From assembly GCA_037976565.1 (NCBI GenBank), contig CP137668.1, positions 30,085,373 to 30,149,372 of the forward strand: a DNA stretch of 64,000 bases. The letters are read 5' to 3'. The stretch is from Mesocentrotus franciscanus (Eukaryota > Echinodermata > Echinoidea > Camarodonta > Strongylocentrotidae). Positions 26,314-37,678 of this stretch are shown here, piece by piece. Within the stretch, counting starts at the first letter, position 1. The number at the start of each line of letters is the position of its first letter. A model generated the notes under the pieces. The model was not told the DNA's origin, searched no databases, and saw only the letters and a list, made by a program, of their open reading frames with translations. A program made the translations under genes and the position numbers.

Positions 26314-28200
26314 TGCCCTGACGTGATACAGGTACACCTAAATGTGATCTCTAAAGAATCACGCCCGCCAAATCCTTCCTCGTATTTCGGCTTCAAACGA
26401 CTTCAAATCGCGATCGATGTCTATGAGATAAACAACCCTATGACGCTCTTTACAGAGGAACCAATCCACGTATGAAGGTGTACAGCTGTGATGACAAAGT
26501 GACGAAGTGGTTAAACCTCTGCTGACGTGGGACCACACCTTACACCCCAATTCGAGAGCTACATACAAGCTTACGGCTTCTAACGCACCAACCTACGCGG
26601 CTTTGAGAGTTATTCAGCCATGAAAACACAATAGATTGATATCACAAATCATATCGTCACAGTCTTGCAGCTTTTAAAGGCTATGACGTAAACAAAAGGA
26701 ACTGTTCATTAACAGTATCAAACTACTGGCATAACGGGCGTGGACCAACCCAGTTCCAAACTACCATTTATTATTGATCAGAGGATATATAGATATTTGC
26801 ACGAAGTAAAACAACTTTATTTTCCAATCCAAGAACAATTTGATAAACGCATTCACACACCATAAATAAATGTAATTAATGTTGCATCGTTAGAAATACA
26901 GATTACATCCTTATGCACTGCATCATTTTCGCAAAATATTAGGAAAGGCTTAGACTATGTTCAGTTATCGATAGGAAGTCATTTGTGAGATGTATCAATC
27001 CTTTTATTTAAGCGGGAAGAACATCGACGTTGCAATTTGTACTCCCATAATGTTATATACATAATTATCCCAAAATGTAAATTCTGATGTCAAATTTTGT
27101 ATGATTCCATGTACCCATGTCCGTTCGCTGTGCATTTTAATACTTGTGATTTCCAGTAGTATACAGTTATTCTATGATAGTTTTGATAATCTAAAAACAA
27201 TAATCACATCTACTACATAATCAACTGTTCAGAATAACTTCTAGGCATTTTCTTTCTATATGTAATTGCATCACAAATACTCAACGTCGCCTTTAAAACG
27301 CAATTAATAATTCATTTTATTTTCGAAAACAAGTTTAAATCCAGCACCATAAACATTGGGTAAAAAATGTGAAATTCAATTTTATGGAGGTTGCCATTTG
27401 TGCCCTGCTTTCTCCACTTTAACGCAACCCAGCATGCGCACATTGTCATTGTTTGCATGCAAAATCATTCGACGCTATTGAATTCCTGAGGTTTAATAGG
27501 GTACATATTAATATATTTGGTCATAGAATATGCACGATAGCTTTTTATGGTTGGCAAAATTTACGGCATTTTAGTTTGGTTATGAATAGAATACAGAGGT
27601 CTCTGAACAGGCATATCATTCAAAGCTAACGTGTCCACGACACACGAAACAAGCCTCGAATTGGAATAGGGCAGATCCAATTTTGTTTGGGTTATATTGT
27701 GTACCATAATTAACCTACAAGGTATGATGGAATTATAATGATAATTGAAAGCGAATATATCACCATATTTCACACACACATACACTCAACCCACGCACAC
27801 ACAAACTCACGCATACTCGACTAAAACACACACATACGCACGCCTGTAGGCCACGCTCCCGTACATACATACACACTCACGCACACTCTTTCCTTCGTCA
27901 ATCACACGTCTCTCCTTTTCTCCCAACCTTGATACTTATATTCTTTCTCTTAATATCTGAATACATTATCTTGATATAATTACAGGCAAATGGAAGTTAG
28001 GACACTTTGAATAGAAAAAGAAATCATAGTTAAAAATTGTATTGAGGTTGGAAGTGCATTCTTTATTCTTCATCATATTATACTCAATGAAAAAATAGAG
28101 CAAACAAGTAAGCAAATGAACAAACAAAGAAATAGATGACGATACATACAATTATCTTAAAACATAAAGTTATAGTTATAGTAGCCATGGCGTACAGTAG

Positions 28201-28298
28201 CGTAGTGTTGCGTACCCTTTCGCGTACCCCGGCGTATAGTTACGTAGGCCAGCGTAGTGCCGCGTACGTTCTGCGTAGTCGGTACGCAACACTACGCA
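28201..28298. repeat. Second copy of the 17-bp inverted repeat
   Basis: Same arms and loop as 23,771-23,868, within duplicated block A. Confidence 0.85.
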
Positions 28299-28862
28299 AC
28301 TCTACGCACGGCCCGGTGTGAAAGCCCTTTTAGGGTCTTTGATACGCCTTGTGAGAATGTCAATGCCAATTCAAATGAACATTCCAATCATTGCATTGAA
28401 TTCGATTACGCATTGAATTCAGTGACGCACTTAACTCTAATTTAACGGCTTGATTGAAGAAGGTAAATAAGGCGATCCAAATGACGCATCTTGTGCAACG
28501 GGCTCAAAGACAAACTTGATTTCTGGTAAATATAGACAATTATTCTCACAGAATCCACGAAACTTACACTGAATGTTTAAGATTACACATAAATGACATG
28601 TGCCAAACAATTTTGGTAGAAAACGTAGTGACTGAGTAATGAGCATAGAAAGATAAGGAAACCCGGGTAAGTAGGCCCGACATCATGTGCTTAACACAGG
28701 TCACTAAGTGCAAATGGAAGTTGTGATTTTTTATCGAAGATGATGCCCAGTAAGTTTTTGTGATTTTTCTTTTATTTCACTGGTTCAAACAACCAATCTA
28801 CTGCAGGATAAACAATCCAAATCATAGCAATTCTCTCTTAAAATACGATTCCCATTATACAT

Positions 28863-29001
28863 GGGCCCCGTCTTATAAAGAGTTGGGATTAATATCAATC
28901 GTAACGATGTAAATAAGAGATAGGGTATTGAAAACTTGCGATTGATTTGAGGACTTAGGCCTAGGGGGGCTGCAGGGAGGGCTCTTTATAAGACAGGGCC
29001 C
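28863..29001. mobile_element. Second copy of the GGGCCC-ended MITE
   Basis: Same element as 24,435-24,573, with small indels in the G-rich part near the right end. Confidence 0.85.
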
Positions 29002-29647
29002 ATAGCTCAAGATTAGCTTTAAGGTAAATAGCAAAAAGATCATATGAAATAAGCAATATCCTTTCTGGGTTTATCAAAATATGTCAGGAATTTGCTTTGA
29101 ATACATGTACATGTACATAAATATGGGCTTATTATGTTATTCGTCTGTACAAATGTTTTCTTGCATTAATTGTTGCTTTATTAATACAATCGTGCAATTT
29201 TTAAAAACATCATAATACATCTTTAGTAACGAAATACCCTGGTTCTGAAATAGCAGCCCACAGAGCAATTTCTTTTATCACCGACACTGAAAAACACGGA
29301 AGCAAAGGAATACTGCTAACATATTTTCGTCTATTGAATTAACGCCTGTTTGATCCTCGTATTTCCCTCAGTCCGATATATAAATTGATTTTAAACAAGT
29401 TTATTCTTCTCGGATGTAGCACACCCAAGTTCTGTGCAAGCAGAATTTATATAAGCTTTTGTGCATTTTTCAATTGACTAAATTCCTGAGGTTTGGCATT
29501 CTTCCAATTTCATATTACCACCGCGGAGTAGGCACAAAGGCTTCACAATTATGATCGGCAAATTTACAGCCGTTTCCATTAAAAGCGAAGTGATTATGAA
29601 TTGAATGCATCGCGTTTTTTTCTTCTCTTCCTGATACATCCTTGTAT

Positions 29648-32600
29648 GGCTGTCACGCCACGAGCGCTTGTTATGCACAAACAAAATGAAGTAAATCTCA
29701 AATCGCTGACGAATTCTACACGGCAACTTCATGTGTTAATATGGAAGATACTAAGTATTCAGGTTTATACACTGTGAGCACCAACATTCTTCTTGCAAGC
29801 CAGTAAATTGATGTTGATTCTTCTTTTTCTTATTTTAGGCATTCTGTGATTAAGTCTATAACTGTTCTTTATCTTTTATTCTCTCTGTCTCTCTCTCTGT
29901 CTCTCATATGCCCTTTCCCTCAGTCACCTTTCTCCCTCGCTCTGTTCCCAATCACACACCCCACACACATATATATATACAGGGGGTAGTCAGCACTATT
30001 TTTTTGCTCAACGGGGGATAGTGCTATTTTAAAAATCGACATCCACCCCCTTGAGCGCCAGGAGGGCCCATCTTTTTTCTTCTTTTTTAAACAAAAATTG
30101 TGTTTTTACCTGTTTTTGGGGGGCCAGGGGAGGAGACCCGGGCCCCCGGCCCCCTGGATCCGCCACTGCATATATACCCCTCACTCCTACTTCCCAAATT
30201 TAAGCTATTGACCTTAACTAGCTATGCCCCTTCCCTCTATCCCCTCTGTCTCTTCTTTTCTGTCTTGCCCCATCTAGCCAGTGGCCACTCCCAATCTCCC
30301 TCCCACCTTCATTTACTTGCATGATGTTACTTTGTGGCGCTTTACATAATTTTATAATCATAATATCCTTTTTCCTATTTTCTTTTTCAAATACATTTCA
30401 CTTATCAAGATAAAAGAAAAGACAAAAATAACAATGGCAGATAGAAGGGAGTTTGGGGACTTCTGGGGAGAGGTGAAAAATAATTTGTGAGCGTTATCAT
30501 TGTTATTATGCAAGTGTGGAAGAACATCATAGCACAAATGTTCCCTGAAAAGCATGGCCCTTCAAATGCCTTCATATTCTAAATTTGACAAGTAAAAGAA
30601 TAAAAATGTGGGCCTCATTTTGGTGCCACATGTTTGTGCAGTCCCATATATACATCTACAGTGTTTGTTACTTTTACCAAGACACTGACACTCCAACTGC
30701 CGTGCAAAATATCCTTTAACAGCGCCAGCATAGGTTCATGCTGCTCTACATATACTGAATTCGCGCTTACAGATCTAGCTTCTTTTATTTTCGAAGAGGC
30801 CCGTGGAACATACCTATTATTTAGCAATTCATGTCAACAGTACTTTTGCCACGTGAACTCTATTATTATACTATACCTTTAATTTCCATTATCATTTGTT
30901 AACATTAGATTGAGAATTACCATACAAATTTGTATTTTAAGCAAAAATAAAATTGATTTGAATTTGAATTCGATTATTATTATTATTATTTTGTTTTTGT
31001 TTGGGGGATGGGGAAGGCTTGGGGATCTTGCATGGGACAAATATAACATTGTTATTTTTATTGTTTATATAAAATGCCAATTAACATGATTTCAAATAAT
31101 ATTTTTTTTATTTTTTATCTCTGAAATTTACTGCTGAAATTTCCTCGCTGAAAATTTGGGCAAAATATTTCGAGAATTATGTAATTTATTTAATCTCTCT
31201 ATTTTGTTCCCAGCGGCATATGGTAGTACGTACATTTTGGCTATTAATGTTTATTGCACATTTGCCATTTGCACTCAATTATGATCTTAGTTATTCTATA
31301 ATTTTAATTTATGTTATCCTTCGTTTAAAAAAGAGATGAACCTACATGTTTGGATTCTAATCAATAAATGAGAATTTAAATTTGAATTTTGAGCTTCTTT
31401 ATTTCCAGTGTGAAAATAAAATGAGGGATAATGGGGAGGGGTGCGATCGAGGTGAGGTTGATGTTATAATATATTCCCATGTTTATTTGTCCTCCTCTCC
31501 CATACCTTTGATCAGTTCTTTGTCTAATAATTTTCTTTCGGCATCAAAATAGGTTGATCCCCTTAATTAAACAACTGTTCAAGCATGGGAAAGAGTATTT
31601 TGGTGGCAAAGGTATTAAATAAAGTCTCACAAGAAAAAAAACTGTAATAATAATAAGAAGAAGAAGATACACCTTCCCGAAGTGTTTAAAGACTCCAAAG
31701 GTCTCTAAGAAGGGGGAAACTTTTCGGGGTGGGAAGGGAACGTTAGCAAATCATAGGGCAATTACCCCGTTATCCTTCTTTTATCAGTCACCTAATCATT
31801 TCTGAATTAAGTGTCCTAATTTTATATGGATTTGTGTAGAACTTTATTATCATATCATATTTTACTGCATCTTCATGATTTTCTTATAATGTGATGAAAT
31901 TTGTTTAGTTAGTTGTAAAACAAACAAACAATCAGTTATTGCGTTACATGTCTTCTTTTTGATACACAAATTAAATGCAATACAATTCAGCCGCTCCCCG
32001 CCACTCTTACTAACTTTGTACAATGTATCTTAATGGTTACACGTTAGAGAATTTGGAACGTGTAGATGACGTCTTACAGAAGCTTTTTGTCTGTCATTGG
32101 GAGATAATCATGACGTTTATCAAAATGAAATAGAACAAGAACGTTGTGTACAAGGAACCATCTGGCCAAGTGAATGACCGCTTGGTCCATCGACGTGCTT
32201 GATTTCATTAGTTATATAGCGGGCATGATGACCGATCCTCAGTCATGCAAAGCGTTCTATAAGCCTGTCATTTCTCATCGAAAAAGAAAGATCTGCAACG
32301 TCTTCTTTTGTAATATTCATCGATGCTCTATAGGTCTATTACAACTCGGTGAGACTTGATAAGTAACTTCACGGGCTTGTATCTTGATCCGTAGATTTTG
32401 ATTGTCATTCAATTTTGTGTTTGCTTTTGTCTTTTTTATCCCTTTATCATTATTTTTCAAAATCATCCTTTCTGTCAAATTTGTATCCTTTTTATTACAT
32501 ACCCTTCCTTTCTATATTCTCTTTGCTTTAAGCCACCATCTATACTTATTACATTTTATCAGTCCTCTCTCTCATCCGAATGCCCCCTTCATTGGCGTAT

Positions 32601-32719
32601 CCAGAAGTTGATAAGGGGTGGTGGTGATTGCTTACTCGACTGCGATACGCTATGTCTTTGTTTTGTCTTCTATTTTTCTTGCAGGGAATGGGGCTGATCC
32701 CAAGAAGATCTAAAATGCT
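29648..32719. other. Noncoding stretch after duplicated block A
   Basis: Contains (TC)n near 29,880-29,905, a GC-rich TE end at 30,100-30,170, a short stretch at 30,637-30,690 resembling part of MITE M1, an (ATT)n tract at 30,973-30,990, and otherwise AT-rich sequence. No supported gene. Confidence 0.5.
30100..30168 (-). mobile_element. hAT-type terminus fragment
   Basis: On the minus strand this begins CAGTGGCGGATCCAGGGG followed by G/C-rich sequence, a terminal form common in hAT-like elements of many animals. The other end is not recognised, so only a fragment is called. Confidence 0.45.
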
Positions 32720-32940
32720 CAGGGGCGGCGGCAGGAGGGGGGGGGGGCCTAATTCGTGAGAAAATATTTAGCGGCGACTCAGCCAGCCGGTGAATAAGCG
32801 GGGGTAAAGCACTCATTTTTATTTATTTTTGCCCAATTCGTGAGATAATTCTTTTTCCTTTTTTCTGGGGGTGGGGGCGGGCCCTGGGGGCGGGCTTGTC
32901 GGCCCCACGCCCCCACCCCATCCCCGTGGATCCGCGCCTG
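32720..32940. mobile_element. Nonautonomous hAT-type MITE with 8-bp target-site duplication
   Basis: Ends CAGGGGCGG (left) and CCGCGCCTG (right) are imperfect inverted repeats of the CAG...CTG type. The 221-bp element is flanked on both sides by AAAATGCT (32,712-32,719 and 32,941-32,948), a perfect 8-bp duplication as hAT transposases make. The interior is G-rich with no coding capacity. Confidence 0.85.
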
Positions 32941-33026
32941 AAAATGCTACAGTGCGTAACCCATTTTCCGGCGATGTGATGAACACATTTGCCTCCACTA
33001 AACGATATCTTGCTTCTTCTTTTTAG

Positions 33027-33086
33027 GGGATGCAGAAGGGGATATCTAGAAGACGCTTATACGGTTATCCATGTCTACCTCTAGAG
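33027..33086 (+). CDS. Candidate orphan exon (low support)
   Basis: A pyrimidine-rich tract ends TTCTTCTTTTTAG, then 60 bases follow and a GTGAGTAT donor. One frame is open across all 20 codons (GMQKGISRRRLYGYPCLPLE). No domain is recognisable, and there is no supported partner exon nearby, so it could equally be a UTR or noncoding-RNA exon or chance. Confidence 0.22.
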
Positions 33087-33534
33087 GTGAGTATGATAAC
33101 ATTGTAAAATTTGCAATCAGTTTCATGTTATGCATAAGAAACGATCCGAAAATATGAAATTACGACAGACTAGAACGGAAATAGAATTCGCATTCATAAG
33201 ACATGAATACCAGCTTGAGAATAATGATTGCCTCTGACTTTAAAATGCAGAGGAGAGGAAATCTTCTTTTATAGGGTTCAATTTACGGATCACTTCCTTT
33301 AAAGGCAGAATATCCTACCGACACTATTTCAGATTTACAAATACTGCCATCTGCTGCTCATAATGTCCCGATGTGTCGGCAGCCATATCCCACAATGCAT
33401 CACCAACTGATTGGCGCCCGTGATGATGCTTGTGTACAGGAAGCGGAAATCACTCTATGTACGCCCTCACCCAAAGATGACGCAATTGAAAATACATTAT
33501 AGCAGTGGTAGCGATGTCGATAAATACCCTGCCC

Positions 33535-34305
33535 TTAAAGTCCAAGTCCACTCCAAAATAACTTACTTTCAATAGAAGCAGAAAAATCAGACAAACCAAT
33601 CGAAAAAAGTTTGAGCAAAATCGGATAACTAATAAGAAAGTTATGAATTTTTAATGACATGAAAAACTTTGAAAATCACTAGACAAATTGGCAACTCACT
33701 CATGAGTCTGTGACGTCATGTCCTCACTATCAACTAATTATTTTCTTTATATTGATAATATAAATTTCCTATTTTCCCCCTAAGAATCTTATTTCTTCAC
33801 ACCATGCATCCAAGTAAGATTGATAGTAATTTGTTTTGTTTGGATGCACTAATATAGAGTAATTTTTTTCCAGTCAAATCGTGAAAAATTTGAATTTTGA
33901 TAAACTATTTATATAAAAATCAATAATTATGAATATATAATATTCAGAAAATAGTATAAATTCTTTAAAAATCATAAAAGATTTTGGGGGAATGTCATGC
34001 ACGCAATATGATACAAATCATATAACCTGGGGAAATCAAGTTTTGGGGGATAAAAAGGGAAATTAATGGAATTAAACTATATAATGCGATTGATATTAAG
34101 TAGTGAGGACATGACGTCACAAACTGATAATCAAATTGACAATTTGTGTAGTGATTTCCATTGTTCCATAGTTCTACATACTTTTTCAAAAATTCATAAC
34201 TTTCTTATTAGTTATCCGATTTTGCTCAAACTTGTTTTGATTGGTTTGTCTGTTTTTTCTGCTTCTATTGAAAGTAAGTTATTTTTGGAGTGGACTTGCC
34301 CTTAA
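33535..34305. mobile_element. Foldback element F1, copy 1 (TTAA-flanked)
   Basis: Starts CCTTAAAGTCCAAGTCCACT and ends GGAGTGGACTTGCCCTTAAAG. The two halves are long imperfect inverted arms: AATCGGATAACTAATAAGAA is mirrored by TTCTTATTAGTTATCCGATT, and GACGTCATGTCCTCACTA by TAGTGAGGACATGACGTC. 771 bp, no coding capacity, TTAA at both ends. Confidence 0.88.
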
Positions 34306-34783
34306 AGTGTTGAGTCCGCTCCACATCACAGAGAAAAATCACTCTTAAGTAACGGTTGAAGTACTCAAGAGAGGAATACACTATTTTGTTTTCTAACATG
34401 GATTCCACTTGAAACGAAGTGAACCCTAATATGACTCACCAAGAGTGGATTTCCATTTGAATACATTTAGAGAGAAAAATAGACACTTTTAGGGATCAAA
34501 GAAAGAAGAGATGATGGCACGGTGGATGCAGCAGTGCAAGGGCTTGACCTTCTTTTCACATTTTCATATAATATAATGAACAATGTATAGCCATCCATTT
34601 TTTTATAGTTTTTTTTTTAATGCTACATACCAAATTCCCTAACGAACCAGAAAACAGAAAGAAATCAAATAGATAAATCAATCAATATATAAATAAACAG
34701 AAATCTAATAACAAAATAAATACTACTCCTACGACTATTATGAATAAAAATAATCTTGAAAATACAGTATAATAATAATATTG

Positions 34784-34814
<31 letters not shown>

Positions 34815-35261
34815 TAACAAAATAATAATAATACTAATAATAATAATGATAACAATTAAGATAAATTTAAAAATAATATCAAAAGAAAATATCAAAAAAA
34901 ATGGGGAGGGGGTGGGCATTCTTGAAGTTTTATACTTGAAATATGCAAATTGGGTTTCAAGAGGGGGGGGGGGCACGGGCCAGTTTTGCCCTCTCTTGAA
35001 TCATCCAGTGATCTCATTATACCGCCTCTCGAAACTACACACACCGCCGATAAGTTTAGACATAAACCTGAGTGTGGAAATCCTTTGAGTACTTCCAAAC
35101 TTGAGACACCTTGGCGGAAGTCCACATGAAACCTGATACTAATTAATCTTTCGATCTCTAATGTCCGCTAGACGTCAATTCGATTGCGTTATTATACCAG
35201 TTTGTAGGATAATGAGTACGTCGTCGTCGTCGTTGTCGTAGCAGTAGTAGTATTCGTAGTG

Positions 35262-35362
35262 ATGATAATAATAATGATAATAACATTAACAACATTTATA
35301 TCGCACTTAATGTTTCTAAGCGCTCTACAATTATTACCCAGTCATTAGCCAAGCTACTCTGA
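35262..35362 (-). mobile_element. SINE/LINE 3' tail
   Basis: On the minus strand it reads GGGTAATAATTGTAGAGCGC, TTAGAAACATTAAGTGCG and ATATAAATGTTG, then a TTATTATCATTATTATT tail. It shares the GGGGTAATAAT and GCGCTATA-type layout with 19,415-19,595. Confidence 0.55.
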
Positions 35363-35426
35363 TAGGACGGCCTGCAATTCTAGGAATTTTGGCGGAGCTC
35401 CGTCGAGAAAGCACTTGAAATTGGCC

Positions 35427-35855
35427 GTAGCAATACCGATGTAGTACCGGTGTTCCCGTTGTGATACCGTTGTGATACCGTTGTCTTACCGATGTAAGAG
35501 CCTAATTGCTAACGAATATCACTTTGCTGTCACCTTAGTGTTACCGATGCACCACCGATGTTATACCGAAGCGATACCGGAGTTGTACTGCCGTTGTACT
35601 GCCGTTGGAGTCCCCTTGCTCGCTCCGGCAGCGCAAAGGCAGACATTTTTTAGCATCTTCAAAGTTGTATACCGTCGCCTGCCGTTGCTAATTTGTCGCC
35701 GATGTTCTAACGATGTCCTGACGATGTACTACCTCTTTTAGCGATGTGATACCGTTGCGCTGCCGTACTGGTACCGATCCCCTAAAAATTGCAAAATTTT
35801 GTTCTCCGGTATAGGTCCGGCGGGCCAAATCGGCTAGGTGTGACAGGCCCTTCAA
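35427..35855. repeat. TACCGATGT/TACCGTTGTGA degenerate short-period repeat
   Basis: About 20 variants of TACCG(A/T)TGT occur at irregular 10-25-bp spacing (for example GTGATACCGTTGTGATACCG near 35,462). The right edge ends GGTGTGACAGGCCCTT, which looks like a DNA-transposon terminus read outwards; a matching left terminus was not found. Confidence 0.65.
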
Positions 35856-36309
35856 CGAGCCTTAAAAGACCGCTTAAGTCACTGAAGCAGTACTACATCA
35901 AATGATACACGTGAAGTTTAATTGTTTATGAACAGGATATATAGATTAATTTGTCACCTTATCGGTAATTTAAATACTTTACTTTAATATTATCCAATCT
36001 TTCGTTATCTTTATTCCGATGATATGACAGCAACTGGATATAATCAAGAGCGAATAGTTTGTTTCTCTACAATCTAGAAGAGAAAACTTAACCAATATTC
36101 TATATTCGCAGCACATGAAACTCACAACAATTGGCTTAAAAATTCGGATTAAAACCTAAATTGAACTTGTCACTTCATTTCTACCTAACGTTCGCAACTC
36201 CAAGCTTACAAGTCATTTTGATACCTAAATTTCTTGAAATAATTGAGCATAACGGAAGGTCAGATAAGGGGAAAGGGTAAATCTCCAATTATATATTCAA
36301 TTTTCAAAC

Positions 36310-36847
36310 TTAAGTGGAAGTCCACCCTGATATTGGTTTTAATAGAAGCAGAGAAATAGAAGCAGAAAAATGAGAGGAAAAGGTCGGCAAAATAAGATGA
36401 AATAAAAAGGTTATGAATTTTGAAGTTGTGATCATTCAAACACAAATTGGCAACTCTGTGACGTATTTTGCGAGGTACTCTCCAATTTGCTCTGTATTTA
36501 AACAAAATCTGAATTTTTTTATTTTCCCTCAAGAAATTCTTCAATCATGCACGAACCCTAAATATAATTATTACAAATATGTTCCTATACAACCCCTGTA
36601 CGGAAAAAATCTACTCCGTCATCAATAATGAAGAAAATGAAGGTTTATTAAATGTTATGTGCAGTGGAGAGGACCTTGCAAGATACGTCACAGTGTTGCC
36701 AATTTGTGTTTGATTGATCGCAACTTCAAACATTCATATCTTTCTAAAATTGTTATCGGAATGTGCTCAAACTTTCACTGACCTAGTCCTTTGAGTTTTC
36801 TGCTTCTCTTAAAACCAACTTCATATCAGGGTGGACCTCGCCTTTAA
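36310..36847. mobile_element. Foldback element F2, related to F1 (TTAA-flanked)
   Basis: Left arm TTAAGTGGAAGTCCACCCTG, ATATTGGTTTTAATAGAAGC; right arm CTTCTCTTAAAACCAACTTC, ATATCAGGGTGGACCTCGCC, TTTAA. Inner arms CACAAATTGGCAACTCTGTG and CACAGTGTTGCCAATTTGTG also pair. Shares the AGAAGCAGA/TCTGCTTCT and CTTTCTTAT-type blocks with F1. Confidence 0.82.
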
Positions 36848-37111
36848 CAATCTTGATGTGCTTTCTAGATCAATCCCATTGACGTTATTGATTCTCGTCA
36901 CACACGTGCTTGGATATCCGGGACCTTGTATGGAATCTGTGATGACTGTATACGGTTTCAGGTGGATAGTTCGATAACAATAATCTTGACACTGTCGTGA
37001 CCTAATTATCGGATTGCAGGATTAAAGATAAAAACTGATTTATGGTCATGCGATTGGATTATGAAAGAAACTGTAATGAAGGCGATTCGAAAAAGCTTAA
37101 GGATGTTGTAA

Positions 37112-37678
37112 ATTGCCAAAGCGGTTGGTATTATTTACCGTTTGAGACATTTTTCAAGACATATTTTAGTTATGTTATATTATGCATTGATTTTCTCCCA
37201 TGTCAGTTATTGTAACCTTGCTTGGTCAAACAGTCATGATTACTTTATTACTAAATTATTTGTTTTGCAGAAAAAAGCCATAAGAATAATTTGTAATTAA
37301 CCATATAATGCTCATACCTTGCCAATCTTCTCCCAGTTAAATCTCCTAAACGTTTATGGCATTAATAAATTGAATATTGCAATATTTATGTTTATGTGTT
37401 CTAGAGGCTTATTACCATCTCCAATTACATCAAAATTTGTTTCAAATTGTAACATACCAGGGAGGTGCACCTCCCTGAACATACATAATTATAGTACACG
37501 TAATGCTGTAGAATACCATCTGCCAAAAGTTAGAACTAATATTTCAAAGATTACTATTTTTTACAAAGGTCCTCATCTATGGATCACTATTCCAAACCAT
37601 CTTAAGAATCAACTTTCCATAAATAGTTTTAAACGTGCCTTTCGATTGTTTTTATTAAATTTGTACTCAGCAACTTGA
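37112..37678 (+). pseudogene. LINE ORF2 reverse transcriptase C-terminal fragment with an in-frame stop
   Basis: One plus-strand frame runs 189 codons to the TGA at 37,676-37,678 with a single internal stop, TAA at 37,298-37,300. Before it: AKAVGIIYRLRHFSRHILV, SHVSYCNLAWSN, LQKKAIRIICN. After it: PYNAHTLPIFSQLNLLNVYG, then STRNAVEYHLPKVRTN, FYKGPHLW and SINSFKRAFRLFLLN. These are the thumb and C-terminal signatures of non-LTR reverse transcriptases (SYC-x-LxW, LQKKAIRI, YNAHT, TR...LP..RT, KGPxLW, SFKR). The catalytic palm (YxDD region) is missing upstream, so it is a 5'-truncated, broken copy. Clade is probably near CR1/Rex-like lineages, unproven. Confidence 0.88.

Larger units (their letters stand above)
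25719..29647. repeat. Duplicated block A, right copy (starts at gap)
   Basis: About 3.93 kb matching 21,387-25,218. It starts inside the (TAC)n tract directly at the gap. The length difference is mainly an extra CA/CGCACA-rich stretch at about 27,794-27,890. Confidence 0.95.
34306..36309. other. Noncoding stretch with microsatellites and repeat fragments
   Basis: Contains (AAT)n at about 34,770-34,855, poly-G at 34,962-34,974, TCG/GTAG microsatellite at 35,219-35,255, a SINE tail and the TACCGATGT-rich patch. No supported gene. Confidence 0.55.

Noticed and set aside
21387..29647. True tandem gene duplication of the HYR-gene start
   Set aside because: The copies begin and end exactly at a fixed 500-N gap, which fits overlapping contig ends far better; kept only as an alternative.
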